A DNA stretch of 64,000 bases from JALZDI01 sp036259355. GTDB taxonomy: Bacteria; Actinomycetota; Actinomycetes; Propionibacteriales; Nocardioidaceae. The notes under the pieces are model-generated. The model did no database searches. It was not told the origin of the DNA and saw only the letters and a list, made by a program, of their open reading frames with translations. Positions 23,977 to 34,360 of the stretch are shown here, piece by piece. Within the stretch, counting starts at the first letter, position 1, and every line of letters begins with the position of its first letter. The translations under genes were made by a program, and so were the position numbers. The stretch spans positions 1 through 64,000 of the forward strand of contig DATABY010000090.1 in NCBI GenBank assembly GCA_036259355.1, given 5' to 3'.

Positions 23977-25568
23977 GCGACCAGGTCCTGACCTCAGTCC
24001 TCTTCCTGGTCGTCGTCGCGATCACGATCGGCGTCACCATCTGGGCGAGTCGCCAGACGTCGGGCACGACCGACTACTACTCCGGTGGGCGCTCGTTCAG
24101 CGGTGTGCAGAACGGCCTGGCGATCTCCGGCGACTACATGTCCGCCGCCTCGTTCCTCGGCATCTCGGGCCTCATCGCTCTCGGCGGCATGGACGGCTTC
24201 ATCTACTCGATCGGCTTCCTCGTCGCCTGGCTGGTGGCGCTGATGCTGGTCGCGGAGCTGCTGCGAAACTCCGGCCGCTACACCATGGCCGACCAGCTGG
24301 CCTACCGGATGCGCCAGCGCCCCGTGCGCATGGCCGCCGCGACCTCGACGGTCGCCGTCTCGATCTTCTACCTGCTGGCGCAGATGGTCGGCGCCGGCAC
24401 CCTCGTCGCCCTGCTGCTCGGCGTGGACAGCGGCGTGCTCAAGAACGCCACGATCGCCGTCGTCGGCCTGCTGATGATCTTCTACGTCACCGTCGGCGGC
24501 ATGAAGGGGACCACCTGGGTGCAGATCGTCAAGGCGGTGCTGCTGATGAGCGGCACGGTCCTGGTCACCGTGCTGGTGATGGCGCAGTTCGGCTTCAACC
24601 TCTCCGAGCTGCTCGGGGCGGCCGCCAGCAACTCCGGTCAGGGCGACGCGTTCCTGCAGCCGGGTCTGGTGTACGGCGCGGACCTGACCACCAAGATCGA
24701 CTTCATCAGCCTTGCCCTCGCGCTGGTCCTCGGCACCGCCGGGCTGCCGCACATCCTCATCCGCTTCTACACCGTCCCGACCAGCCGGGATGCGCGCAAG
24801 TCGGTGCTGTGGGCGATCACGCTCATCGGCGCCTTCTACCTGATGACGCTGGCGCTGGGATTCGGTGCGGCGGCCCTGCTCGACACCAGCACGCTGGACT
24901 CGTCGGGCAACCTCGCCTCTCCACGGCTCGCGGAGGCGGTCGGCGGCGGCGAGGGCTCGGTCGGGGGCGCGGTACTGCTGGCGCTGATCTCCGCGGTCGC
25001 GTTCGCAACCATCCTCGCGGTCGTCGCCGGGCTGACCCTCACGTCGGCGTCGTCGGTGGCGCACGACATCTACGCCAACGTGATCAAGAAGGGCGCGGTC
25101 ACCGAGAAGCAGGAGGTCCGCGTCGCGCGGATCGCCGCGTTCGGGATCGGGGCCGTCGCGATCGTGCTGTCGATCTTCGCGCAGAACCTCAACATCGCGT
25201 TCCTGGTCGCGCTGGCCTTCGCGGTCGCGGCCTCGGGCAACGTGCCGGCACTGATCTACAACCTGTTCTGGCGCCGGTTCAACACCCGCGGCGCGGTGTG
25301 GGCGATCTACGGCGGCCTGGCCACCGCGGTGGTGCTGGTGTTCTTCTCCCCCGTGGTCTCGGGGGCTGAGGACGCCATGGTGCCGGGCGCCGACTGGTCG
25401 CTGTTCCCGCTGGCGAACCCGGGCATCATCTCGATCCCGGCCGGGTTCCTCTTCGGCTGGCTCGGCACGATCACGTCGCGGCCGGAGGCGGAGGCCGACG
25501 CGAAGTACGACGAGCTGGAGGTGCGCGCGCTGACCGGCGCGGGCGCCGAGAAGGCGGTCGTGCACTGA
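23973..25568 (+). CDS. cation/acetate symporter (ActP/MctC type)
   Basis: A 531-residue SSS-family transporter of about 13 helices. Diagnostic stretches are TDYYSGGRSFSGVQNGLAISGDYMSAASFLGISG, GGMKGTTWVQIVKAVLL, and LPHILIRFYTVP with SRDARKSVLWA, typical of acetate/pyruvate/propionate symporters in actinobacteria. It is translationally coupled to the DUF485 gene by a 4-nt overlap. A strong terminator follows, then acs. Together they would import acetate and convert it to acetyl-CoA. Confidence 0.93.
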   Translation: MSDQVLTSVLFLVVVAITIGVTIWASRQTSGTTDYYSGGRSFSGVQNGLAISGDYMSAASFLGISGLIALGGMDGFIYSIGFLVAWLVALMLVAELLRNSGRYTMADQLAYRMRQRPVRMAAATSTVAVSIFYLLAQMVGAGTLVALLLGVDSGVLKNATIAVVGLLMIFYVTVGGMKGTTWVQIVKAVLLMSGTVLVTVLVMAQFGFNLSELLGAAASNSGQGDAFLQPGLVYGADLTTKIDFISLALALVLGTAGLPHILIRFYTVPTSRDARKSVLWAITLIGAFYLMTLALGFGAAALLDTSTLDSSGNLASPRLAEAVGGGEGSVGGAVLLALISAVAFATILAVVAGLTLTSASSVAHDIYANVIKKGAVTEKQEVRVARIAAFGIGAVAIVLSIFAQNLNIAFLVALAFAVAASGNVPALIYNLFWRRFNTRGAVWAIYGGLATAVVLVFFSPVVSGAEDAMVPGADWSLFPLANPGIISIPAGFLFGWLGTITSRPEAEADAKYDELEVRALTGAGAEKAVVH

Positions 25569-25582
25569 CCGTCTCCCCCGGC

Positions 25583-25623
25583 CACCGCCCGGCCGCGAGC
25601 TCACCCCTCGTGGCCGGGCGGTG
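25583..25623 (+). terminator. long hairpin terminator after the acetate symporter operon
   Basis: A 12-bp perfect stem (25583-25594 with 25612-25623) continues through a G-T wobble pair into an inner CGAG/CTCG stem, giving about 17 contiguous pairs around a 7-nt loop. It separates the symporter operon from acs. Confidence 0.85.
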
Positions 25624-25710
25624 TTCCACCTATCGTGGGGCCCACGGGTGAACACCGCGTGGGCACCGGCCCACCCCTTTGGGCCCACCGCACTTCGTCG
25701 AGGAGAGATC

Positions 25711-27675
<1,965 letters not shown>

Positions 27676-27676
27676 G

Positions 27677-28834
27677 TCAGCCCGACCGCGGGCGGCGCGC
27701 GATCAGGAAGTAGACGACCGGAAACACCGCGAGCAGCAGGCACAGCAGCAGCTTCGCGCCCGGCGACCACGGCAGCGTGGGCTGCTCGAAGTCCCGGGAC
27801 GGCGCGCGCAGCAGGTCCGTGGCCACCGACACGGTCGAGGTGCCGACCCAGTTGTCGCCCAGTGTCGGGAACTGCATGTAGTCCCGCAGCGTGTCGTCCC
27901 GGAGCGACAGCACCATCGCCTGCTCGATCCGACCGGTCTCGGGCCGCAGGCCGGTGAGGACAGCGTGGTCGCGGCCGGCCCAGCCCAGGAAGCGGTCGAT
28001 GACCAGCCCTTCGGGGTTCTCCTCGGCGACCTGGGCACCGGCCCGCGTGCTGGCCGGTACGGCGGCGTGCGCGACCCTCAGCACGGTGTGCCGCGGGTCG
28101 GCGATCTCCCGGGTGCCGGCGAGGTCTCCGGCGGCGTTCCACTGTGGCCGCTGCACGGCACCCAGCGGCGCGGGGGTACGTCGGACGGCGCCAGTGGCGA
28201 CCTCGACCGCGGTGAGCGCGTCCGCGCTCGCGACGCTGACCCACTCCCCGTCGACGGTCCAGGCCGGCGCGGACGACTCCTGGCCGCCGGCCAGCGGCAG
28301 CGTCCGGACCGTGCCGCTCGCCACGGTCAACAACCGCACCGGTCCCGTCCCGACCGCAAGGCGGGCCGACTCCGGTGACCACACCAGCGGGGTGGCGGCC
28401 TCGACGCCCGGCACGGCATGCCGGCGGGTCTCACCGGTCATCAGGTCATAGAGCGCGACCGCACCTTGGCGCGACCACGCCAGCTTCGTGCCCGCCGGCC
28501 CCAGCCACAGCTGCTCGACGGAGTCGTCGAGGTGCGGTGCGACGATCCGGTGGTAGTCCCCCGTCCGCGCCGACACGGCGTACCAGGGGTTCGCCGCCTC
28601 GCCGGAGAACCCCTCCAGCGCACTGCGGCCCCGGAACACCAGGCTCACGGGCCCGGGCGGTCCCCACGCGTCGGTCGCAGGCGCGTACGGCGGAGGGTCG
28701 TAGACCTGTGCGGGAAGCGCCAGCACCTCGGACACGGAGACCGGCGACACGTCCTGCGAGCGCTGGTAGGCCGGCAGGCCCTCCTGCCACGCCACGAACG
28801 CCGTCACGCCGACGAGAAGCGACGCCCCCAGCAT
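27677..28834 (-). CDS. membrane-anchored beta-propeller-like protein of unknown function
   Basis: About 385 residues. An N-terminal membrane helix (MLGASLLVGVTAFVAW) is followed by a long extracytoplasmic domain of repeated beta-rich units (KLAWSRQGAVALYDLMTGE; LVWSPESARLAVGTG; APAWTVDGEWVSVASADALTAVEVATG), which resembles a TolB/WD40-like propeller. A C-terminal membrane helix (LLLCLLLAVFPVVYFLIA) ends in RRPRSG. No catalytic residues are evident. The start is uncertain: ATG 28834 or GTG 28840, or a TTG slightly upstream that would add basic residues before the helix. Converges on acs with a 1-bp gap. Confidence 0.7.
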   Translation of the reverse strand: MLGASLLVGVTAFVAWQEGLPAYQRSQDVSPVSVSEVLALPAQVYDPPPYAPATDAWGPPGPVSLVFRGRSALEGFSGEAANPWYAVSARTGDYHRIVAPHLDDSVEQLWLGPAGTKLAWSRQGAVALYDLMTGETRRHAVPGVEAATPLVWSPESARLAVGTGPVRLLTVASGTVRTLPLAGGQESSAPAWTVDGEWVSVASADALTAVEVATGAVRRTPAPLGAVQRPQWNAAGDLAGTREIADPRHTVLRVAHAAVPASTRAGAQVAEENPEGLVIDRFLGWAGRDHAVLTGLRPETGRIEQAMVLSLRDDTLRDYMQFPTLGDNWVGTSTVSVATDLLRAPSRDFEQPTLPWSPGAKLLLCLLLAVFPVVYFLIARRPRSG

Positions 28835-29008
28835 GGACACGACACGCTTCGCCCCGCGCAAACCCCTACCCCCATCACCGCTGGCCTCCGGTGTCGGCCT
28901 CGGCGGACCAGGATATCGCCGCTCCTGCGCTCCCGCCGCGGAATTTCGCAGGGGCCTCCGTCGCCGGACGAGGCGTGGCCGGTGCGGCCCCGAGCCCGGC
29001 GCCTCGTC

Positions 29009-29014
29009 TAGGGT
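29009..29014 (+). promoter_or_regulatory. -10 box for the short ORF and holin-family gene
   Basis: TAGGGT ends 8 nt before ATG 29023, so the transcript would begin at or next to the start codon of the 16-codon ORF. Confidence 0.65.
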
Positions 29015-29022
29015 CGTACCCA

Positions 29023-29073
29023 ATGACGACCCCTGGCGTGCCCCGGCGGGCGCCCTCGAGGAGGAGCACATGA
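29023..29073 (+). CDS. predicted leaderless 16-residue upstream ORF coupled to the holin-family gene
   Basis: ATG 29023 opens a 16-codon frame (MTTPGVPRRAPSRRST) that stops with TGA at 29071, overlapping the ATG of the next gene as ATGA. Its last codons (AGG AGG AGC) contain the ribosome site of that gene. The -10 box TAGGGT lies 8 nt upstream, so translation could begin on a leaderless mRNA and re-initiate downstream. Four of the 16 residues are Arg. The arrangement is seen directly; that it is translated is an inference. Confidence 0.5.
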   Translation: MTTPGVPRRAPSRRST

Positions 29074-29474
29074 CGACCACGGACGAACGCGTCGACGAGC
29101 CGACGATCGGCCGCCTCGTCGCCGACGCCAGCCGCGACATCTCCAGCCTGGTACGCGGTGAGATCGCCCTGGCCAAGTCCGAGCTCAAGGTGAGCGTGCG
29201 CGCCGGTGGCATCGGCGCCGGCCTGCTGGGCGCCGCCGCCTTCCTCGGGCTGCTCGCGATCGTCCTCCTGTCGATCTCGATCGCCTACTTCATCGACATG
29301 ATCCCCGGCATCAACAGCGCGGTGGCGTTCCTCATCGTGTTCGGGCTGTACGTCGTGGTCGCAGCCGTTCTCGGCCTCGTCGGCGTGAAGAAGATCAAGC
29401 AGGTCGGTCCGCCGGAGCGGGCGATCGCGCAGGCCCAGAAGAGCAAGGAGATCCTGGGCAAGGACCACTCCTGA
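29070..29474 (+). CDS. holin-superfamily III membrane protein (phage_holin_3_6 type)
   Basis: A 134-residue protein: an amphipathic N-terminal helix (TIGRLVADASRDISSLVRGEIALAKSEL), two membrane helices (about residues 53-75 and 83-108) and a basic tail. The first motif is typical of the actinobacterial holin-like family, which is chromosomal and not linked to phage. GAGGAGGAG precedes the ATG. By position it matches the small membrane protein gene upstream of ephE in mycobacteria. Function unknown. Confidence 0.85.
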   Translation: MTTTDERVDEPTIGRLVADASRDISSLVRGEIALAKSELKVSVRAGGIGAGLLGAAAFLGLLAIVLLSISIAYFIDMIPGINSAVAFLIVFGLYVVVAAVLGLVGVKKIKQVGPPERAIAQAQKSKEILGKDHS

Positions 29475-29477
29475 TCC

Positions 29478-30365
29478 TTGGACGCCACCGTTGAGGTGCC
29501 CGGCCCCTGGGTGCACCGCCACGTCGCCGCCAACGGGGCCCGGTTCCACGTGGCCGAGTGCGGCAGCGGGCCGCTGATCCTGCTCCTGCACGGCTTTCCC
29601 GAGTTCTGGTGGACGTGGCGCGACCAGCTGCCGGCTCTCGCCGACCACGGCTTCCGCGCGGTGGCGATGGACCTGCGCGGCTACGGCAGCAGCGACAAGA
29701 CGCCACGCGGCTACGACCCCACGACGCTCGCCCGCGACGTGGTCGGGGTGATCCGCTCGCTCGGCGCACCGGACGCGGTGCTGGTGGGTCAGGGCTGGGG
29801 CGGCTACATCGCCTGGGCGGTCGCGACCATGCACGCCGACCGGGTGCGCGGCGTCGTGCCGGTGGCGGCGGCGCATCCGCTGCGGGTGAACACGCTGCTG
29901 CGGAGCCGTCGGCTGGGCCGCCATCTGCTGGGGATGCAGACGCCGTGGGTCCCGGAGCGCAAGGTGGCCGCCCACGGCGCGGCGTACGTCGAGGCGCTGC
30001 TGCGCGACTGGTCGGGGCCCTCATCGTCGTTCCCCACCGCGGAGCAGGCGCGTCGCTACCGGGCCGCGATGTCGCTGTGGCCGTCACCGCACTGCGCGTT
30101 GGAGTACCACCGGTGGGTGGTCCGGTCGCGCCTGCGGACCGACGGCCGCCGGTTCGCCGCCGCGATGCGCTCTCCGGTGCGAGCGCCGGTGCTGCAGGTC
30201 ATGGGCGGCCAGGACACCGTCATCCCGCGCGCAGCGGCGACGCGGCTCCCGTCCTCCCTGGTCACGGGACCGCGCGAGCTCGCCGTACTCGACGGCGCCG
30301 GCCACTTCCCGCACGAGGAGTGTCCCGACGAGTTCAACGCGACCCTGCTCCACTGGCTCCGCTGA
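29478..30365 (+). CDS. alpha/beta hydrolase of the epoxide hydrolase family (EphE-like), nucleophile missing
   Basis: A 295-residue alpha/beta-hydrolase fold protein. The oxyanion motif HGFPEFWWTW (residues 39-48) and strand/loop AMDLRGYGSSDK are those of epoxide hydrolases. The nucleophile elbow reads VGQGWGG (residues 103-109) rather than VGHDWGG, so the nucleophilic Asp is Gly106. The late acid (GGQDTVIP) and His (GAGHFPHEE) are kept. The start is a TTG at 29478, 3 nt after the holin-family stop. Context matches Rv3670 (ephE), next to marP. Catalysis by the standard mechanism looks impossible unless a different residue takes over. Confidence 0.8.
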   Translation: MDATVEVPGPWVHRHVAANGARFHVAECGSGPLILLLHGFPEFWWTWRDQLPALADHGFRAVAMDLRGYGSSDKTPRGYDPTTLARDVVGVIRSLGAPDAVLVGQGWGGYIAWAVATMHADRVRGVVPVAAAHPLRVNTLLRSRRLGRHLLGMQTPWVPERKVAAHGAAYVEALLRDWSGPSSSFPTAEQARRYRAAMSLWPSPHCALEYHRWVVRSRLRTDGRRFAAAMRSPVRAPVLQVMGGQDTVIPRAAATRLPSSLVTGPRELAVLDGAGHFPHEECPDEFNATLLHWLR

Positions 30366-30371
30366 CGGGAG

Positions 30372-31550
30372 TCAGCTGCTGCACGGGCCCGTGTCGACCA
30401 CGGTGGACGAGCGCCGGCCGGCCCTGGCGTCGCGGGCGACCTGGTCGGCGGTGAGCGCGTAGCCGGTCTGCGGGTCCGACACCGACGCCGCGAAGATCAC
30501 GCCGTAGACCCGCCCGCGGGGCGACACCAGCGGCCCGCCGGAGTTGCCGGGCCGCACCTTCGCGTACAGCGAGAACACCTCGCGGAAGACCTGCCCCTCG
30601 CCGTAGATGTCGGGGCTGCGCAGCCGCTGCTCGGAGCGGATCCTCGCCGGCTCGCCGTGGAACGGCCCGTTGCCGGGATACCCCAGCACCGCCCCGGCGT
30701 CGCCCGACTCGCCGTCGCGCGCGAAGCGCAGGGCCGGCACGTCGAGGTCCTCCACGTCGAGTACGGCGACGTCGAGATCGGGGTCGTACAGCACCACCTC
30801 GGCCGGCAGCCTCTCCGAGTCGGTGATGACCTCCGGCTCGTCGACCCCCGCGACGACGTGGGCGTTGGTCATCACCCGGCCGGGGGCGTAGACGAAGCCG
30901 GTGCCCTCGGAGCTGCGCGCGCAGGACTCGGCGGTGCCGAGGATCTTCACGACGCTCTGTGCGGTCCGGCGTACCTGCGGGTCGCGCAGCACGCGCCGGG
31001 TCGGCGGGTCGACGCTGATGATGCGTTCGGGGACGAACGGGTCGATGTAACGCGGGAAGATGCTCTGGTCGACCACCGAGTTGAGCGCGTCGAGCACGCT
31101 GTCGGCGTTGCCGGGCAGCACCCGGTCGACGGCCGACAGCACGCGGGAGGTGGACACCTCCCGGTTGATCGCCGGGATCTCCGCGCCGCTCACCGCCACG
31201 CCGAGCGCCCAGGCCACCACCAGCGCGGCCGCCCCGGAGAGCGCCGCGCCGCCGACTGCGTCCAGCGCCCGGGCGGGATGCCAGGTGACCCGCCGCCGCA
31301 GCGCGCCGCCGGCGTAGGCGGCGATGGCCTGCCCGACCGTCGCGCACAGCAGCACGCCGCACAGGGCCGCCAGGGACACGGTCAGCGACGGGTCGTACCC
31401 CTCCAGCACCATCGGCGCGACCCAGATCCCGATCGCGCCGCCGACCAGCAGACCCGCCGTGGCGCAGGCGCCCACGATGAAGCCCTGGCGGTACCCCGAG
31501 AGCGCGTAGGCGACGGCGAAGATCAGCAGCACCACGTCGAGGACGTTCAT
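30372..31550 (-). CDS. marP: MarP-family membrane serine protease
   Basis: A 392-residue periplasmic protease with a CvpA-like N-terminal membrane domain (four helices within residues 1-120) and a chymotrypsin-like domain. The catalytic triad is His231 (TNAHVVAG), Asp260 (YDPDLDVAVL) and Ser337 (RPGNSGGPL). Cys210 and Cys390 correspond to the disulfide known from M. tuberculosis MarP, which maintains pH homeostasis and cell-wall hydrolase processing in acid and oxidative stress. ATG 31550 overlaps the Nudix stop as ATGA. Last gene of the nth-tlpA-nudix-marP operon, as in mycobacteria. Confidence 0.94.
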   Translation of the reverse strand: MNVLDVVLLIFAVAYALSGYRQGFIVGACATAGLLVGGAIGIWVAPMVLEGYDPSLTVSLAALCGVLLCATVGQAIAAYAGGALRRRVTWHPARALDAVGGAALSGAAALVVAWALGVAVSGAEIPAINREVSTSRVLSAVDRVLPGNADSVLDALNSVVDQSIFPRYIDPFVPERIISVDPPTRRVLRDPQVRRTAQSVVKILGTAESCARSSEGTGFVYAPGRVMTNAHVVAGVDEPEVITDSERLPAEVVLYDPDLDVAVLDVEDLDVPALRFARDGESGDAGAVLGYPGNGPFHGEPARIRSEQRLRSPDIYGEGQVFREVFSLYAKVRPGNSGGPLVSPRGRVYGVIFAASVSDPQTGYALTADQVARDARAGRRSSTVVDTGPCSS

Positions 31551-32224
31551 CGGTGGTCCCGCCAGAGTCGCTCCTCCATGTGCTCAGGGAGCTCGGTGTA
31601 GCGCTCCACGTCCCACGGCTTCTCCCAGCCGACGAACGCGAACAGCCGCGACAGGATCCCGGCCGTGAAGCCCCACACGAACAGGTCGTCGAGCACGAAC
31701 GCCGGTCCGACGAAACCCGACGGGTGGCGCAGCGTGTACCGGTTCGCCGGGTCGAGCAGGTCGGCGACCGGCACCCGGTGCACCGAGTGCACCTCGGCCG
31801 GGTCGACGACCGTGATCTCCGAGGGCTCCCGCCACCAGGCCAGCACCGGCGTGACCGCGAAGTTGCCGACCGGCACGTAGAGATCGGGAAGGCGCCCCGC
31901 GACGTCGACGCCGTGCGGGTCGACGCCGGTCTCCTCCTGCGCCTCCCTCAGGGCGGTGTGCTCCGGGCTGCTGTCGCCGGCGTCGCAGGCGCCGCCGGGG
32001 AAGGACACCTGCGCGGCATGCGAGCGCATGTCGTGGGAGCGCTCGGTCAGCAGTACGTCGGGCCCGTCGGCGCCCTCCCCGAACAGCATCAGTACGGCGG
32101 CCTGCCGGGCCGAGCCGTCGGACGGGGGCAGGAAGCTCGACAGATCCGCGCCTCTGATCCCCGCGACGGCCTGGAGGAGCTCCTCCAGCCACGCCGGCCG
32201 GCCGCCGTCCTGGGAGGCGGCCAT
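31547..32224 (-). CDS. Nudix hydrolase, CoA pyrophosphatase type
   Basis: A 225-residue Nudix protein. The Nudix box is GGACDAGDSSPEHTALREAQEETGV, preceded by the CoA-type helper sequence SHAAQVSFPGG, which points to coenzyme A or related diphosphate as substrate. The start ATG overlaps the tlpA stop by 1 nt (TGATG) and the stop overlaps marP by 4 nt, so translation is coupled through the operon. Equivalent of Rv3672c. Confidence 0.9.
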   Translation of the reverse strand: MAASQDGGRPAWLEELLQAVAGIRGADLSSFLPPSDGSARQAAVLMLFGEGADGPDVLLTERSHDMRSHAAQVSFPGGACDAGDSSPEHTALREAQEETGVDPHGVDVAGRLPDLYVPVGNFAVTPVLAWWREPSEITVVDPAEVHSVHRVPVADLLDPANRYTLRHPSGFVGPAFVLDDLFVWGFTAGILSRLFAFVGWEKPWDVERYTELPEHMEERLWRDHR

Positions 32225-32853
32225 CAGACCTGCACCCCCAGCGACTCCTCGACCAGGTCGGCGAGCTGGTCGACGGAGGTGATCTCCAGCGGCAGCTTCG
32301 CGACCACGGCACCGTGGGCGTCGACGAGCACGGTCATCGGCACCGGGTGACGGCCCAGCCCCGCGTCGATCGCCTTGTCGAAGTCCGCCACCTGCGGGTA
32401 GGTCACGCCGGTCTCCTGCAGCAGCTGCAGCGCGGCGCCCGGCCGGGTGTCCTCGAAGTCCACACCGAGCATGAGCAGCTTGCCCTCGGCACGCTCGTAG
32501 AAGTCCTGCAGCACGGGCAGCTCGTCGCGGCAGGGCGTGCACCACGACGCCCACAGGTTGATCACCATCGGCCGGCCGCGCAGGCCGGCAAGGTGCACCG
32601 GCCTCCCCCCACCCAGGCAGGGCAGGGTGACGTCGGGCAGCCCGCCCTCTGCCGCCGCGCGGCCGGGGTCGGAGGCGGGGCACGGCTGGATGCCCGTCGC
32701 CTGCTTCTGCCGGCGCAGCGCCGGCGTGTCGACGTCGACGCTGGACGACGGAAGCCGGTCGCCGGCGAACGCGTCCTCGGGCGGCCCGGGCTCCTCTGCG
32801 CAGCCGACGACGAGGAGGGCGACCGCCGCGGCAAGGACGACGAGCCGACTCAC
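32224..32853 (-). CDS. TlpA-like thioredoxin-fold lipoprotein
   Basis: A 209-residue exported protein. The N-terminal signal (SRLVVLAAAVALLVVGC) ends in a lipobox with Cys18, so it is probably membrane-anchored by lipid on the outer face. The thioredoxin fold has the redox pair Cys105-Thr-Pro-Cys108 within INLWASWCTPCRDELP and the cis-Pro segment HPVPMTVLVD. It likely reduces or oxidises extracytoplasmic disulfides, possibly including those of the neighbouring MarP. GTG 32853 overlaps the nth stop (GTGA). Equivalent of Rv3673c. Confidence 0.9.
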   Translation of the reverse strand: MSRLVVLAAAVALLVVGCAEEPGPPEDAFAGDRLPSSSVDVDTPALRRQKQATGIQPCPASDPGRAAAEGGLPDVTLPCLGGGRPVHLAGLRGRPMVINLWASWCTPCRDELPVLQDFYERAEGKLLMLGVDFEDTRPGAALQLLQETGVTYPQVADFDKAIDAGLGRHPVPMTVLVDAHGAVVAKLPLEITSVDQLADLVEESLGVQV

Positions 32854-33563
32854 GCACGCCCCTCCGTCTTCACCAGCGCCTCGGCAACCTCCGGGTCGGT
32901 GGGGCCGGCGCCGTAGGACGGGCACATGCGCGCCAGCGGGCAGGCGCCGCACGCCGGCGTACGGGCATGGCAGCGCCGCCGGCCGTGCCAGATGACGCGC
33001 TGGCTGAGGTCGATCCAGTCGCGGCGCGGGAACAGCGCGCCCACCGCATGCTCGACCTTGACCGGGTCGGTCTCGTCGGTCCAGCCGAAGCGCCGGACCA
33101 GCCGCCCGAAGTGGGTGTCGACGGAGATGCCCGGGATGCCGTAGCCGTTGCCGAGCACGACGTTGGCGGTCTTGCGCCCGACGCCGGGGAGGGTGACGAG
33201 GTCGGTCATCCGCCGCGGCACCTCGCCCCCGAAGTCGTCGCAGAGCACCTGCGCGAGCTTGAGCAGGGTGTCGGTCTTGGCCCGGAAGAACCCGGTCGGC
33301 TGGATCAGCGCCTCCAGCTCGGACCGGTCGGCAGCGGCTAGGGCGCCGGCATCTGGGTACTTGGCGAACAGGGTCGGCGTGACCGCGTTGACCCGCCGGT
33401 CCGTGGTCTGCGCCGAGAGCACCGTCGCGACGAGCAGCTGCAGCGGCGACTCGAAGTCGAGCTCGCAGTGCGCGTCGGGATAGGTGGCGGCCAGTGCGCG
33501 GTTCATCCGCCGGGCACGGCGGGTGAGCGCCAGCGGGCTCTCCACGGGCTGGGTGGTCGACAT
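32850..33563 (-). CDS. nth: endonuclease III
   Basis: A 237-residue base-excision repair glycosylase/AP lyase for oxidised pyrimidines. The helix-hairpin-helix is LPGVGRKTANVVL with the catalytic Lys, followed by the catalytic Asp in ISVDTHFGRL. The C-terminal [4Fe-4S] cluster ligands are in CHARTPACGACPLARMC. ATG 33563 is supported by the -10 box TAGGCT exactly 8 nt upstream; a TTG three codons earlier lies within that spacing. First gene of the operon with tlpA, nudix and marP; divergent from crp. Confidence 0.95.
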   Translation of the reverse strand: MSTTQPVESPLALTRRARRMNRALAATYPDAHCELDFESPLQLLVATVLSAQTTDRRVNAVTPTLFAKYPDAGALAAADRSELEALIQPTGFFRAKTDTLLKLAQVLCDDFGGEVPRRMTDLVTLPGVGRKTANVVLGNGYGIPGISVDTHFGRLVRRFGWTDETDPVKVEHAVGALFPRRDWIDLSQRVIWHGRRRCHARTPACGACPLARMCPSYGAGPTDPEVAEALVKTEGRA

Positions 33564-33571
33564 GATGGACA

Positions 33572-33577
33572 AGCCTA
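33572..33577 (-). promoter_or_regulatory. -10 box of the nth operon
   Basis: TAGGCT on the minus strand, 8 nt before ATG 33563; leaderless arrangement. Confidence 0.7.
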
Positions 33578-33609
33578 CGTGGCAGGGTGGAGCAGGAATG
33601 CGTCAGACT

Positions 33610-33623
33610 GTGACGCTAGACAC
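33610..33623. promoter_or_regulatory. possible CRP half-consensus site upstream of crp
   Basis: GTG-N8-CAC (TGTGACGCTAGACACC) keeps the GTG/CAC core spacing of CRP sites, but the right half is poor. It lies 60 bp upstream of the crp start and 33 bp from the nth -10 box. Autoregulation is possible but weakly supported. Confidence 0.3.
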
Positions 33624-33682
33624 CGTTGCTGCAGGCTGCTGGGGGGCGGGTCGTCTCCCGTGAAACGAGCAAGGAGGACCGG

Positions 33683-34360
33683 GTGGACAACGACGTACTG
33701 CGTCAGGCTCCGCTGTTCAGTGCTCTCGATGACGAGGCGGCCTCGGCGCTGCGCGCCTCCATGACCGAGCAGAAGATCCGGCGTGGTGAGGTGCTGTTCC
33801 GCGAGGGCGACTCCGGCGACCGGCTGTTCGTGGTCGCCGACGGCAAGATCAAGCTCGGCCGCAGCTCCAGCGACGGTCGCGAGAACCTGCTGGCGGTGCT
33901 CGGGCCCGGCCAGATGTTCGGCGAGCTGTCGCTGTTCGACCCCGGCCCGCGGTCCGCGACCGTCACCGCGGTGACCGACGTGTCGATGTTGGCGCTCACC
34001 CATGACGAGATGGTGCACTGGCTGCGCGGGCGCCCCGAGGTGGCCCGCGGGCTGCTGTCCCAGCTCGCTGCGCGGCTGCGCAAGGCCAACGACGTGGTCG
34101 CCGACCTGGTGTTCTCCGACGTTCCCGGCCGGGTGGCGAAGGCGCTGCTCGACCTGTCGGCGCGGTTCGGCCGCACCGCCGATGACGGCGTCCACGTGCA
34201 CCACGACCTGACCCAGGAGGAGCTGGCCCAGCTCGTCGGCGCCTCCCGGGAGACGGTCAACAAGGCGCTGGCCGACTTCGCGCAGCGGGGGTGGCTGCGC
34301 CTGGAGCCGCGGTCGGTGGTGCTGCTCGACGTCGAGCGGCTGCGCCGCCGGGCCCGCTAG
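33683..34360 (+). CDS. crp: Crp/Fnr-family cAMP-responsive regulator
   Basis: A 225-residue regulator. The cyclic-nucleotide-binding domain (residues ~8-120) has the phosphate-binding cassette FGELSLFDPGPRSATVTAV with the conserved Glu, Arg and Ser. A long dimer helix follows, then the helix-turn-helix LTQEELAQLVGASRETVNKALADF. The sequence and location next to nth match M. tuberculosis Rv3676 (Crp) and corynebacterial GlxR, global regulators of carbon metabolism including acetate. GTG 33683 follows AAGGAGG. A candidate target site lies at 23574 upstream of the acetate symporter operon. Confidence 0.95.
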   Translation: MDNDVLRQAPLFSALDDEAASALRASMTEQKIRRGEVLFREGDSGDRLFVVADGKIKLGRSSSDGRENLLAVLGPGQMFGELSLFDPGPRSATVTAVTDVSMLALTHDEMVHWLRGRPEVARGLLSQLAARLRKANDVVADLVFSDVPGRVAKALLDLSARFGRTADDGVHVHHDLTQEELAQLVGASRETVNKALADFAQRGWLRLEPRSVVLLDVERLRRRAR

